In this document: positions 1 through 9,495 of the stretch, one piece after another | How the letters are laid out: the number at the start of each line of letters is the position of its first letter | Numbering within the stretch: the first letter of the stretch is position 1 | DNA from: Streptomyces sp. NBC_00154 | Lineage (GTDB): Bacteria > Actinomycetota > Actinomycetes > Streptomycetales > Streptomycetaceae | Direction of reading: 5' to 3' | Assembly (NCBI RefSeq): GCF_026342835.1 | Contig: NZ_JAPEMI010000001.1 | Span: 4,036,501 to 4,100,500 of the forward strand | Length of the DNA: 64,000 bases | Made by a program: the position numbers and the translations under genes | The notes under the pieces: model-generated | What the model was told of the DNA's origin: nothing | Database searches by the model: none | Seen by the model: only the letters and a program-made list of their open reading frames with translations

Positions 1-2718
1 TCGCCCGGCCGTCAGAGCGCCGGCACCGAGCTGACCGACGGTCTCCTCGAAGAGCTCGACGGGGCGCTCGACCAGGTCGCCTCGCTCGACGAGGACCGGA
101 TCCTGCGGTCCTTCCTCACCGTCATCAAGGCCACCCTGCGCACCAACTTCTTCCAGCAGGCGAAGAGCGGCAAGCCGCACTCCTACGTCTCGATGAAGTT
201 CGACCCGCAGGCCATCCCGGACCTGCCGGCGCCCCGCCCGGCGTTCGAGATCTGGGTGTACTCGCCGCGCGTGGAGGGCGTCCACCTGCGCTTCGGCAAG
301 GTCGCCCGCGGCGGGCTGCGCTGGTCGGACCGGCGGGAGGACTTCCGTACGGAGATCCTCGGCCTGGTCAAGGCACAGATGGTGAAGAACACGGTCATCG
401 TGCCGGTCGGCGCCAAGGGCGGCTTCGTCGCCAAGCAGCTGCCGGATCCGGCAGCCGACCGCGACGCCTGGCTGGCCGAGGGCATCGCCGCGTACCGGAC
501 GTTCATCTCGGCGCTGCTCGACATCACCGACAACCTGGTGGCCGGCGAGGTCGTGCCGCCCGTCGGCGTCGTCCGACACGACGAGGACGACACCTATCTC
601 GTCGTCGCCGCGGACAAGGGCACCGCGAGCTTCTCCGACATCGCCAACGAGGTCGCCGTCTCCTACGGCTTCTGGCTCGGCGACGCGTTCGCCTCCGGTG
701 GCTCCGCCGGATACGACCACAAGGGCATGGGCATCACCGCCCGCGGCGCCTGGGAGTCCGTCAAGCGGCACTTCCGCGAGCTCGGCCACGACACCCAGAC
801 CGAGGACTTCACGGTCGTCGGCGTCGGCGACATGTCCGGTGACGTGTTCGGCAACGGCATGCTGCTCTCCGAGCACATCCGGCTCGTCGCAGCCTTCGAT
901 CACCGGCACATCTTCCTCGACCCGACCCCGGACGCCGCCACCTCGTACGCCGAGCGGCGCCGTCTCTTCGACCTGCCGCGCAGCTCCTGGGCCGACTACA
1001 ACAAGGAACTGCTCTCCGCGGGCGGCGGCATCCACCCCCGTACCGCGAAGTCGATCCCGGTCAACGCGCATGTCCGCGAGGCGCTCGGCATCGAGTCGGG
1101 TGTCACCAAGATGACGCCTGCCGACCTGATGAAGACCATCCTCAAGGCCCGTGTCGACCTGGTGTGGAACGGCGGCATCGGTACGTACATCAAGTCGTCC
1201 ACCGAGTCGAACGCGGACGTCGGCGACAAGGCCAACGACGCGATCCGCGTCAACGGCGAGGACCTGCGGGCCAAGGTCGTCGGCGAGGGCGGCAACCTCG
1301 GCGCCACCCAGCTCGGCCGGATCGAATTCGCCCGGGGCGGCGGCCGGATCAACACCGACGCGATCGACAACAGCGCCGGTGTGGACACCTCCGACCACGA
1401 GGTGAACATCAAGATCCTGCTCAACGGCCTGGTGCGGGACGGCGACATGACCGTCAAGCAGCGCAACAAGCTGCTTGCCGAGATGACCGACGAGATCGGG
1501 CGTCTGGTACTGCGCAACAACTACGCCCAGAACACCGCGCTCGCCAATTCCATCGCCCAGTCCGCCTCCCTGCTCCACGCCCAGCAGCGCTTCATGCGCC
1601 GTCTCGGCCGCGACGGACACCTCGACCGGGCGCTGGAGTTCCTGCCCACCGACCGGCAGATCCGCGAGCTGCTGAACGGCGGCAAGGGGCTCACCCAGCC
1701 CGAGCTCGCCGTGCTGATCGCCTACACGAAGATCACCGCGTCCGACGAGCTGATCAAGACCAGCCTGCCGGACGACCCGTACCTGCAGAAGCTGCTGTAC
1801 GCCTACTTCCCCGCGCAGCTGCGCGCGCAGTTCCCCGAGGCGGTCGACGGGCACGCGCTGCGCCGCGAGATCATCACCACGGTGCTGGTCAACGACACGG
1901 TGAACACCGGTGGTTCGACCTTCCTGCACCGGCTGCGGGAAGAGACCGGCGCGTCGATCGAGGAGATCGTGCGGGCCCAGGCCGCGGCCCGCGAGATTTT
2001 CGGCCTCGGCCAGGTGTGGGACGCCGTCGAGGCGCTCGACAACAAGGTCGCCGCCGATGTGCAGACCCGGATCCGGCTGCACTCGCGCCGGCTCGTCGAG
2101 CGCGGCTCGCGCTGGCTGCTCGGCAACCGGCCGCAGCCGCTGGAGATCGCCGAGACGATCGGCTTCTTCAAGGACGGTGTCGACCAGGTCTGGGCCGAAC
2201 TGCCCAAGATGCTGAAGGGCGCCGACCAGGAGTGGTACCAGTCGATCCTGGACGAGCTGACCGAGGCGGGCGTCCCGGACGAGCTGGCGCAGCGCGTCGC
2301 AGGATTCTCGTCCGCCTTCCCGGCGCTCGACATCGTGGCGATCGCCGAGCGCATCGGCAAGGACCCCCTTGCCGTTGCCGAGGTCTACTACGACCTCGCC
2401 GACCGGCTGGGCGTCACCCAGCTGATGGACCGGATCATCGAACTGCCGCGGAACGACCGCTGGCAGTCCATGGCCCGCGCCTCCATCCGCGAGGACCTGT
2501 ACGCCGCGCATGCCGCGCTCACCAGGGATGTGCTGAGTGTGGGCAACGGGACGTCGACGCCGGAGGAACGGTTCGCGGCCTGGGAGGACAAGAACGCGGC
2601 GATCCTGACGCGTTCGCGCACCACGCTGGAGGAGATCCGGGGGTCGGACTCGTTCGATCTGGCGAACCTGTCGGTGGCCATGCGGACCATGCGGACGTTG
2701 CTGCGTACGCACGGGTAG
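1..2718 (+). CDS. gdh: NAD-specific glutamate dehydrogenase, large type (3' part)
   Basis: The frame is open from base 1, so the gene starts upstream of the window; about 905 C-terminal residues are present. It should interconvert glutamate and 2-oxoglutarate with NAD in the cytoplasm and belongs to the very large (about 180 kDa) GDH class first described in Streptomyces. Visible marks are the substrate-site block GGLRWSDRREDFRTEILG followed by VGAKGGF (window residues about 105-145) and the nucleotide-binding run VVGVGDMSGDVFGNGML (about 270-287). The long C-terminal helical part is typical of this class. The stop is TAG, followed by a perfect GC hairpin at 2732-2764. Identification is firm; the N-terminal regulatory region is not visible. 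Confidence 0.95.
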   Translation, partial: SPGRQSAGTELTDGLLEELDGALDQVASLDEDRILRSFLTVIKATLRTNFFQQAKSGKPHSYVSMKFDPQAIPDLPAPRPAFEIWVYSPRVEGVHLRFGKVARGGLRWSDRREDFRTEILGLVKAQMVKNTVIVPVGAKGGFVAKQLPDPAADRDAWLAEGIAAYRTFISALLDITDNLVAGEVVPPVGVVRHDEDDTYLVVAADKGTASFSDIANEVAVSYGFWLGDAFASGGSAGYDHKGMGITARGAWESVKRHFRELGHDTQTEDFTVVGVGDMSGDVFGNGMLLSEHIRLVAAFDHRHIFLDPTPDAATSYAERRRLFDLPRSSWADYNKELLSAGGGIHPRTAKSIPVNAHVREALGIESGVTKMTPADLMKTILKARVDLVWNGGIGTYIKSSTESNADVGDKANDAIRVNGEDLRAKVVGEGGNLGATQLGRIEFARGGGRINTDAIDNSAGVDTSDHEVNIKILLNGLVRDGDMTVKQRNKLLAEMTDEIGRLVLRNNYAQNTALANSIAQSASLLHAQQRFMRRLGRDGHLDRALEFLPTDRQIRELLNGGKGLTQPELAVLIAYTKITASDELIKTSLPDDPYLQKLLYAYFPAQLRAQFPEAVDGHALRREIITTVLVNDTVNTGGSTFLHRLREETGASIEEIVRAQAAAREIFGLGQVWDAVEALDNKVAADVQTRIRLHSRRLVERGSRWLLGNRPQPLEIAETIGFFKDGVDQVWAELPKMLKGADQEWYQSILDELTEAGVPDELAQRVAGFSSAFPALDIVAIAERIGKDPLAVAEVYYDLADRLGVTQLMDRIIELPRNDRWQSMARASIREDLYAAHAALTRDVLSVGNGTSTPEERFAAWEDKNAAILTRSRTTLEEIRGSDSFDLANLSVAMRTMRTLLRTHG

Positions 2719-2731
2719 TGGTCTGAAAGGG

Positions 2732-2839
2732 GGAGCGGCCGCCGGTGCGTCCGGCGGCCGCTCCGTCCTTGATCACCGGACGGGCCGGATGTGGTGCCTG
2801 ACCGTCCGGCGGTGGGGGTGTCCTCGATCGCCGGACGGT
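2732..2839. terminator. convergent terminator region, two hairpins
   Basis: A perfect 14-bp inverted repeat (2732-2745 with 2751-2764, loop TGCGT) follows the glutamate dehydrogenase stop. A second perfect 11-bp repeat (ACCGTCCGGCG at 2801-2811 with 2829-2839) precedes the end of the minus-strand ABC gene. Neither has a long T tract, as is common in Streptomyces. They probably end the two convergent transcripts. Confidence 0.7.
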
Positions 2840-2862
2840 GTTTACCAGGCCGGCGGCGGACT

Positions 2863-3639
2863 TCACTTCTTGGTGGTGAACTTCTCGTACGCGGCGACGA
2901 CTTCCTTCGCCGGACCGTCCATCCGCAGTGTCCCCGCCTCCAGCCACAGCGCCCGGTCGCAGGTCTCGGTGATCGACTTGTTGCTGTGGCTGACCAGGAA
3001 CACCGTGCCCGCCTCCTTGCGCAGCTCGATGATCCGCTCCTTGCTGCGCCGCTGGAACTTGGCGTCGCCCGTGGACAGTGCCTCGTCGATCAGCAGAACG
3101 TCATGGCTCTTGGCGGCGGCGATGGAGAACCGGAGCCTGGCCCCCATGCCCGACGAGTACGTACGCATCGGCAGCGTGATGAAGTCGCCCTTCTCGTTGA
3201 TGCCGGAGAAGTCGACGATCCCCTGGTAGCGCTCGCGGATCTCGTCGCGCGTCATGCCCATCGCCAGCCCGCCGAGGATGACGTTCCGCTCGCCGGTCAG
3301 ATCGCTCATCAGCGCCGCGTTCACGCCGAGCAGCGACGGCTGACCCTGGGTGTGCACCCGGCCCTTCGACGGCGGGAGCAGACCGGCGATCGCCTTCAGC
3401 AGCGTCGACTTCCCCGAGCCGTTGGAACCGATCAGGCCGATCGCCTCGCCCTTGTACGCGGCGAAGCTGACGCCCTTCACGGCATGCACCTCGCGCACGC
3501 CGGGGGCCTGCCGCCGGGAAGCGATCCGGCTGAGGGCCGAGGTGGCGCTGCCCTTTCCGGTGCGCGCGCCGTTGACCTTGTAGGTGATGTGGACGTCGTC
3601 CACGACGACGGTCGGCACCCGATCGTTGTCGTCAGCCAT
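2863..3639 (-). CDS. ABC transporter ATP-binding protein, TagH-type polysaccharide exporter
   Basis: This is the cytoplasmic ATPase of a two-part exporter for lipid-linked cell-wall polymer (teichoic acid or O-antigen class). From ATG 3639 it has 258 residues, with Walker A GSNGSGKST, the variant signature YSSGMGARLRFS, Walker B VLLIDEAL and the H-loop in LVSHSN. These features fit the TagH/RfbE/Wzt group; there is no extended C-terminal substrate-binding domain. A GTG at 3651 could give four more residues and would overlap the permease stop at 3644-3646. Overlap with the permease gene implies one operon. It sits beside three glycerophosphotransferase-type genes, which supports a wall-glycopolymer export role. 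Confidence 0.9.
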   Translation of the reverse strand: MADDNDRVPTVVVDDVHITYKVNGARTGKGSATSALSRIASRRQAPGVREVHAVKGVSFAAYKGEAIGLIGSNGSGKSTLLKAIAGLLPPSKGRVHTQGQPSLLGVNAALMSDLTGERNVILGGLAMGMTRDEIRERYQGIVDFSGINEKGDFITLPMRTYSSGMGARLRFSIAAAKSHDVLLIDEALSTGDAKFQRRSKERIIELRKEAGTVFLVSHSNKSITETCDRALWLEAGTLRMDGPAKEVVAAYEKFTTKK

Positions 3640-3643
3640 GTTC

Positions 3644-4624
3644 TCAGCCACGTCCGTACAGCTCCTCGGCCTTCCAGAAGTACACGAAGCCGCCCACTCC
3701 GCACACGAGCGCCCAGCCCGTGGCGACGGCCCACACATGCGGGGGCAGCTGCGCCCCGCTGAAGCTGTCGATGAATGCGAACCGCATCAGGTCGATGAAG
3801 ACGGCGGCCGGATTGCACTCCAGCGCCACCTTCACGAAGTGCGGAACCCTGTCCCCCTTCAGCTTGTCGCCGATGCTGAACATGACGCCCGACGCGTACA
3901 TCCAGGTGCGCAGGACGAACGGCGTCAGCTGCGCGATGTCCGGGGTCCGGGCGGCCAGCCGCGCCACGACCATCGAGAGCCCGGTGTTGAACACGGACTG
4001 CAGGAGCAGCGCCGGGATCGCCAGCAGCCACGACGGCCGGGGGAACTGCCCGAACCCGATCAGGATCAGGACCAGTGCACCCAGGGAGTACAGCAGCTGC
4101 TGGAGCTGCTGCAGCGCCAGTGCGACGGGCAGCGAGGCACGCGGGAAGTGCAGCGCCCGGACGAGGCCGAGGTTCCCACTGATCGCGCGGGTGCCCGCGG
4201 TGATCGAGCTGGCGGTGAAGGTCCAGATGAACACGCCCGTGATGAGGAACGGAACGAAGTCCTCGACGTTCTTCTTCGTGTTCAGCAGGATGCCGAAGAT
4301 GAAGTAGTAGACCGTCGCGTTGAGCAGCGGGGTCATGATCTGCCAGATCTGGCCGAGCTTCGCCTGGCTGTACTGGGCGGTGAGCTTGGCGGTGGCGAAC
4401 GCCGTGATGAAGTGCCGCCGTCCCCACAGCTGCCGGACGTACGCGCCGAGCGTCGGCCGGGCCCCGCTCACGGTCAGCCCGTGCCGGGCCGCGAGCGCGG
4501 CCAGCTCACCCGGCCCGTAGACCGGGAGGAGGGGGGTGGGGGCTGCGTCGGTCACCGCCGGGATGGTCGGCGGGGCTGTTGTCTGGCTCACCACGATCGC
4601 TTTCGACGGGAGGACAGGAACCAT
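3644..4624 (-). CDS. ABC transporter permease, TagG/ABC-2 type polysaccharide exporter
   Basis: This is an ABC-2 family permease with an N-terminal cytoplasmic stretch of about 80 residues and then about six membrane spans. It contains the region FITAFATAKLTAQYSQAKLG seen in TagG/RfbA-type proteins. With the ATPase gene that follows it should flip or export lipid-linked polymer across the membrane. The start is uncertain: ATG 4624 (326 residues), or GTG 4594 or 4591 about ten codons later; none has a strong ribosome site. The frame stays open upstream to 4864, but that stretch overlaps the divergent TetR gene and is not accepted. The stop overlaps the start region of the ATPase gene. Confidence 0.87.
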   Translation of the reverse strand: MVPVLPSKAIVVSQTTAPPTIPAVTDAAPTPLLPVYGPGELAALAARHGLTVSGARPTLGAYVRQLWGRRHFITAFATAKLTAQYSQAKLGQIWQIMTPLLNATVYYFIFGILLNTKKNVEDFVPFLITGVFIWTFTASSITAGTRAISGNLGLVRALHFPRASLPVALALQQLQQLLYSLGALVLILIGFGQFPRPSWLLAIPALLLQSVFNTGLSMVVARLAARTPDIAQLTPFVLRTWMYASGVMFSIGDKLKGDRVPHFVKVALECNPAAVFIDLMRFAFIDSFSGAQLPPHVWAVATGWALVCGVGGFVYFWKAEELYGRG

Positions 4625-4641
4625 CGCGAACGCCGGAACGG

Positions 4642-4708
4642 AACCGTATCGTCGCAACGCCGAGAGTAGGACGTGATCACGTCGCAACGCAACCGTTTCG
4701 TCGTTACG
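4642..4708. promoter_or_regulatory. candidate operator: direct repeats between divergent permease and TetR genes
   Basis: Two near-identical 18-bp direct repeats, AACCGTATCGTCGCAACG (4642-4659) and AACCGTTTCGTCGTTACG (4691-4708), lie 49 bp apart. Between them is a CGTGATCACG palindrome (4672-4681). A TATCAT -10-like box at 4712-4717 sits 7 nt before the TetR ATG, which lacks a ribosome site, so that mRNA may be leaderless. The TetR protein is the natural candidate to bind here. This is inferred from layout only. Confidence 0.4.
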
Positions 4709-4724
4709 GACTATCATTCGGGTC

Positions 4725-5333
4725 ATGACCACCGACCCGGGAACCCGCCGCCGCGTCCCCGCCGGAGCCGCTGTGCTGCGCGAGGACGTCACCGATGCCA
4801 TCCGCAGCGCCGTCTTCGAGGAGCTGGCGGCGGTCGGCTTCGCCCGGATGTCGATCGAGGGCATCGCCCGGCGCGCGGGCGTCGGAAAGACCGCCGTCTA
4901 CCGCCGCTGGAAGTCCAAGCTGGCCCTCGTTCTCGACCTGGTCTCCGCCGTCGCGGTCCAGGGCATGCCTGCGCCGGCCACCGGTTCGCTGTACGGGGAC
5001 GTCCGCGCCGTGCTCCAGCTGGCCGCCTATGCGCTGCGCCACCCCGTCGCCTCGCAGGTCATCCCGGATCTGCTGGTCGAGGCGGCGCGCAACCCGGAGA
5101 TCTCCGACACGATCAAGTCGGCCCTGCTGGACCCGCAGCAGGGCATCGCCGCCGTGGTCGTCCGGGACGCCGTCGCCCGCGGTGAGCTGCCCGAGGACAG
5201 TGACCCGGACCGCGCCCTGGACCTGATCGTCGGCCCGCTCTACTGGCGGCTCGCCGTGGTCCGCGGCGATCTGCCCAAGGGCTATCTGGACGATCTGGCC
5301 GAGTCGGCCGTCGCCGCCCTCAAGAAGAACTGA
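4725..5333 (+). CDS. TetR/AcrR-family transcriptional regulator
   Basis: This is a 202-residue one-component repressor. The N-terminal helix-turn-helix covers about residues 40-68 (MSIEGIARRAGVGKTAVYRR). The helical C-terminal part is of the TetR_C class, and its ligand cannot be predicted. It is divergent from the exporter operon and upstream of the glycosyltransferase cluster, so control of the exporter and of itself is the simplest idea. No Shine-Dalgarno sequence precedes ATG 4725, while TATCAT at 4712-4717 is placed for a leaderless transcript. Confidence 0.92.
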   Translation: MTTDPGTRRRVPAGAAVLREDVTDAIRSAVFEELAAVGFARMSIEGIARRAGVGKTAVYRRWKSKLALVLDLVSAVAVQGMPAPATGSLYGDVRAVLQLAAYALRHPVASQVIPDLLVEAARNPEISDTIKSALLDPQQGIAAVVVRDAVARGELPEDSDPDRALDLIVGPLYWRLAVVRGDLPKGYLDDLAESAVAALKKN

Positions 5334-5685
5334 CCGCCCGACCATCGGCTGCGCCCCGGCCCCGTCCGCCTGCCGGGTCTCGTACGGCGCGCACGTCGGC
5401 CCGGTGCCCGGCCGCCCCGGCGACACCCCCGGAGCTGTCGCCGCCACCGAGGGCGGGCTGCCGGGGGTCTTCGGATCGAGGAGTGGAGGTCACAGCGGGC
5501 GGCCGGGCTCCGGGGCATGTTCCGGGAGCGGTTCCGTCCGTACCATGGCGGCCACGCCGCCGACCGCGTGGTGCCATGGTGTTCCTGAACAGCTTGTGAT
5601 GTCACTCGTTCGAGGCCGTAACCGGTGACCCCCGGCCGTTCACACGGTTGAGCCATACGGACAACCAGGCCCCCGATGAACGGAC
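5334..5685. other. intergenic region with one hairpin
   Basis: No convincing gene was found. An imperfect inverted repeat, ACCATGGC (5542-5549) with GCCATGGT (5573-5580) plus an inner CCACG/CGTGG pairing, may terminate the TetR transcript. The following 100 bases should hold the promoter of the large glycosyltransferase gene; no clear -35/-10 pair was recognised. Confidence 0.5.
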
Positions 5686-5694
5686 GTGCTCAAC

Positions 5695-8600
5695 ATGCCG
5701 CCACGGCTCAGTGTCGTCGTCCCCGTCTACAACGTGGAGCTCTATCTGACGGACTGCCTGAAGTCCCTCGCGGAGCAGACCATGGACGACCTGGAGGTGG
5801 TGATGGTCGACGACGGGTCCACCGACGACAGCGCCGCCTTGGCCACTGCCTTCGCCGAACAGGACAGCCGGTTCCGGCTGGTGAGCCAGAAGAACGGCGG
5901 CCTCGGGCACGCCCGCAACACCGGGGTCCGCAACTGCGACCCGGACAGCGGCTATGTCGCCTTCGTGGACAGCGACGACATCGTGCCGCCCCGGGCGTAC
6001 GAACTCCTCGTCGGCGCACTCGACGAGACGGGATCGGACATCGCATCCGGCAATGTGCTCCGGCTGCGGGCCTCCGGCAAGCTCCAGCAGTCGCCCAACT
6101 TCCGCAAGCCCATGGCGACCACCCGGCTGCGCACCCACATCTCCCGCGACTGGGACCTCGCCGCCGACCGGATCGCCTGCAACAAGGTCTTCCGCCGGTC
6201 CTTCTGGGACGAACACGCCTTCGCCTTCCCGGTCGGCACCCTCTACGAGGACATCCCCGTCGTCCTCCCCGCCCACTTCCTGGCCCGCTCCGTCGACGTC
6301 GTCAAGGACGCCGTCTACCACTGGCGCGACCGGGCCGGCTCGATCACCACCCGCCGCGCCGTCGTCCGCGGCATCCGGGACCGGGCCTCGCACGTACTGG
6401 GCGTCTCCACCTTCCTCGAACAGCACCGCGGCGCCGCCGACAAACGCCACTACGAGGCGCATGTCCTCGCCAACGACCTCTGGTACTTCATGGAGGCGCT
6501 GCCCGACGGGGACGACGAGTACCGCCGCGCCTTCCTCACGTACGCCAACGAGTTCACCGACCAGGTCGACCCGGCCGTCCTCGACAGGCTGCCGCTGCGG
6601 CTGCGACTGATGTGGCATCTCGTACGCGAACGGCGCACGGACGAACTGCTGGAGCTGCTCGCCCACGACAAGGCCGAACCCGGTGCCTTCGCCGTACGGG
6701 GCGTACGGCACCGCAGCGCCTCGTACCCGGCCCTCACCGGGCCGGTACCGCGCTCGGTGCTGCGGGTCGCCGACCGGGACCTGCCGCTCACCGCCCGGCT
6801 GCGCGAGGCGCACTGGCAGGGCGGCAAGCTGCACATCAAGGGGTACGCGTACATCCGCAACCTGCCCGCCGACTCGTGGCGCAGCGAATTCCGGGCCGGC
6901 TGGCTGCGGGCCGGACGCCGGCATGTGGTGCCGCTACGGCTGCGTACGGTCGATGAGCCGGAGGCCACCGTCCGTTCCCGGCAGAGCCTGCACGACTACG
7001 ACCGGTCCGGCTTCGAGACGGTCATCGACCCGGCCCGGCTCCGGATCTCCGCCGACGGCGACACCGAACGGCTCACCTGGCGCCTCGAAGTCGGCATCGC
7101 CGGACACGGGATGCTGCGCCGCTCCGACGTCTCCACCGACGTGGCCGCGGCGGCACCGCCCGTGCACCGGCCGGACGGCGACCACCGCATCGTGCCCGCC
7201 TTGGAGGGCGGCAAGCTGGTGGTGCACGCGGAGCGGATCGACGCCCGGTTCGAGACGCACCGGCCGGGCGACGCGGGCGACGGGACCGCCACCGTGGTGA
7301 TCAGTGGCATGATCCGCGACCGTCTCGGCAAGGGGCCGCTCCGGATCGGTCTCACCCATCGTCCCTCCAGCACCTCCCTCGACTTCCCGGCGACCGTCCA
7401 CGAGGGCGCCGTGCCGTCGGCGTCGGGCTGGCGGCGCTTCACCGCCGTGATCCCGCTCGCAGCGGTCACCGACGCGCGGCCGACGACAGAGACCGCCACC
7501 GTCGCGTACAGCCTGCACCTGGTCGGACCGGACGGCCGCAGGACACCGATCGACGTGCCGGGGCCCGTTCCGCAGGGCCGCTACCCGATCGGTTCGCCCG
7601 CACCGGAAGGGGGCGGCGACGAGCCGCGTGAGCTCGCACTCACCGCCAGTTCCCGGGGCAACCTGCTGATCAGCGACCGGCCCGTGCAGCCCGTCTGCGA
7701 GTTGGCGAGCTGGACGGAGGACGGGCTGCTGCTCCTGGAGGGCACCTTCCCCGGCGACCCCGGCCGCCCCGTCGAGCTGGTGGCCCGGCACAGCGGTCAC
7801 CACGAGGAGGCCGTCTTCCCGGTGGTGTTCTCCGGGCCTGCGCAGGCCCGGCGGTTCCGGGCCGAGCTGCGGCCCGACGCCGTCGAAGCGCCCGGTGGCC
7901 CGCTGCCCCTGGGGGAGGGCCACTGGTACTTCTTCCTCCGCCCGAAGGGCGCCGCCGACGACACGGGCGACATGCCGCTGCGCATCCCGGCCGCCGCCCA
8001 CCGCACCCTTCCCGCCGCCCGTACGCTCGCGGGCCGCACCTACGTCATCGAGCGGCGCTACCACGACCAGCTGCTCGTCAACGCCGCGTCCGTGCTCACC
8101 GCGGCGGAGCGCGGTGCCCGCGCCAAGCGGCTGCTGCGCGAGGCGTACGCCGGACAGCGCACCGCCCCCCTGCGTGACACCGTCCTGCACAGCAGCTTCG
8201 ACGGGCGCCAGTACTCCGACTCGCCGCGCGCGATCTACGAGGAGCTGGCCGCCCGCACCACCGCGTTCGAGCATCTGTGGGTCGTACGCGATCAGCAGGC
8301 CCGGATCCCCGCGGGCGCCACCGCCGTCGTCCACGGCTCTGCCGCCTGGCACGAGGCGCTGGCCCGCAGCCGCCACATCGTGACCAACACCCAGCTGCCC
8401 GAATGGTTCGAACGGCGCGACGGCCAGACTGTCGTCCAGACCTGGCACGGCACCCCGCTCAAGCGCATCGGCCTCGACCTCGCGGGCACCGCCCAGGCCA
8501 ATGCCGCCTACATCGCCACCATCGAACAGCGCGCGAGCCAGTGGAGCGTCCTGGTCTCCCCGAACAGCTTCTCCACCCCCGTCCTGCGGCGCTCCTTCGG

Positions 8601-9252
8601 GTACCGGGGGGAGATGCTGGAGTGCGGCTATCCCCGCAACGACCTCTTCCACGCCTCGGACCGCACCAAGGTCGCCGCCGCGGTACGCGAGCGGCTGGGG
8701 ATCCCCGCGGGCAAGCGGGTCGTGCTGTACGCGCCGACATGGCGTGAGGACCGGCCGCAGGGCGGCGGCAGATACGCCCTCGACCTTCAGCTCGACCTGG
8801 CCGCCGCCGAACGCGAACTCGCCTCCGACACCGTGCTGCTGGTGCGCCGCCACTATCTGGTCGCCGACCGGCTCCCGGACACCGGCAGCGGCTTCGTGCG
8901 GGACGTCTCGCGCTACGGGGACGTCGGCGAGCTGATGCTGATCAGCGATGCGCTGGTCACCGACTACTCCTCGCTGATGTTCGACTTCGCCCAGACCGGC
9001 CGCCCGATGCTGTTCCACACGTACGACCTTGCTCACTACCGCGACACCCTGCGTGGCTTCTGTTTCGACTTCGAGAACCGCGCCCCCGGCCCCCTGATCC
9101 CCGACTCCGCCGATCTCGTCGAGGCGCTGCGCGACCCGGTCCGGGCCACCGCGGGACACGCGCAGGCGTACGAGGCATTTCGGCGGGACTTCTGCGACCT
9201 CGACGACGGGCATGCGGCGCAGCGGGTGGTCGACCGGATGCTGCAGCCCTAG
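5695..9252 (+). CDS. GT2 glycosyltransferase fused to CDP-glycerol glycerophosphotransferase
   Basis: This is a very large enzyme of 1185 residues (1188 if GTG 5686 is used). Residues 1-230 form a GT-A family 2 domain with VVVPVYN, VDDGSTDD and VDSDD, which bind the nucleotide sugar and metal. About 500 central residues contain beta-rich segments and are not recognised. The last 400 residues are a TagF/TagB-type glycerophosphotransferase with WHGTPLK (about residue 917), APTWREDR and TDYSSLMFD (about 1090). The His and Asp/Ser motifs are those of CDP-glycerol polymerases. It should act on lipid-linked wall polymer at the inner membrane face. A perfect 22-bp hairpin follows it. The order of domains is clear; the donor sugar and polymer are unknown. 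Confidence 0.88.
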   Translation: MPPRLSVVVPVYNVELYLTDCLKSLAEQTMDDLEVVMVDDGSTDDSAALATAFAEQDSRFRLVSQKNGGLGHARNTGVRNCDPDSGYVAFVDSDDIVPPRAYELLVGALDETGSDIASGNVLRLRASGKLQQSPNFRKPMATTRLRTHISRDWDLAADRIACNKVFRRSFWDEHAFAFPVGTLYEDIPVVLPAHFLARSVDVVKDAVYHWRDRAGSITTRRAVVRGIRDRASHVLGVSTFLEQHRGAADKRHYEAHVLANDLWYFMEALPDGDDEYRRAFLTYANEFTDQVDPAVLDRLPLRLRLMWHLVRERRTDELLELLAHDKAEPGAFAVRGVRHRSASYPALTGPVPRSVLRVADRDLPLTARLREAHWQGGKLHIKGYAYIRNLPADSWRSEFRAGWLRAGRRHVVPLRLRTVDEPEATVRSRQSLHDYDRSGFETVIDPARLRISADGDTERLTWRLEVGIAGHGMLRRSDVSTDVAAAAPPVHRPDGDHRIVPALEGGKLVVHAERIDARFETHRPGDAGDGTATVVISGMIRDRLGKGPLRIGLTHRPSSTSLDFPATVHEGAVPSASGWRRFTAVIPLAAVTDARPTTETATVAYSLHLVGPDGRRTPIDVPGPVPQGRYPIGSPAPEGGGDEPRELALTASSRGNLLISDRPVQPVCELASWTEDGLLLLEGTFPGDPGRPVELVARHSGHHEEAVFPVVFSGPAQARRFRAELRPDAVEAPGGPLPLGEGHWYFFLRPKGAADDTGDMPLRIPAAAHRTLPAARTLAGRTYVIERRYHDQLLVNAASVLTAAERGARAKRLLREAYAGQRTAPLRDTVLHSSFDGRQYSDSPRAIYEELAARTTAFEHLWVVRDQQARIPAGATAVVHGSAAWHEALARSRHIVTNTQLPEWFERRDGQTVVQTWHGTPLKRIGLDLAGTAQANAAYIATIEQRASQWSVLVSPNSFSTPVLRRSFGYRGEMLECGYPRNDLFHASDRTKVAAAVRERLGIPAGKRVVLYAPTWREDRPQGGGRYALDLQLDLAAAERELASDTVLLVRRHYLVADRLPDTGSGFVRDVSRYGDVGELMLISDALVTDYSSLMFDFAQTGRPMLFHTYDLAHYRDTLRGFCFDFENRAPGPLIPDSADLVEALRDPVRATAGHAQAYEAFRRDFCDLDDGHAAQRVVDRMLQP

Positions 9253-9266
9253 CCCCGTTAGTCCAT

Positions 9267-9321
9267 CCGGGAGTCCGGTTCCGGTCCCTGCGCCCGTGCG
9301 GGACCGGAACCGGACTCCCGG
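9267..9321 (+). terminator. strong factor-independent terminator (22-bp perfect stem)
   Basis: Bases 9267-9288 are exactly complementary to 9300-9321 across an 11-base loop. It lies 15 bases after the stop of the large glycosyltransferase gene and lacks a T tract. This separates that gene from the next operon. Confidence 0.85.
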
Positions 9322-9379
9322 GTGAAGCGGCGGTGAACGCGTAAGAAGCGCCCGTGCAATAGGGGATACATGAACCGTT

Positions 9380-9434
9380 CGAGTGATTCGCGCCGTCCGG
9401 TGTACGTGCAGATGGGCGGGGAGCGATTCACTCG
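9380..9434. repeat. inverted repeat upstream of the GT-C gene, possible operator
   Basis: CGAGTGATTCGC (9380-9391) and GCGATTCACTCG (9423-9434) are inverted copies with one mismatch, separated by 31 bases. They lie 60-115 bases before the next start codon. A TACGTT -10-like box at 9483-9488 is 7 nt from ATG 9496, which has no ribosome site, so the gene may be leaderless. Confidence 0.35.
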
Positions 9435-9495
9435 TTCGCTTAAGTATGTTGATCGGTGCGCTGGATAGCGGCTGCGGGTTGCTACGTTCGTTTTC

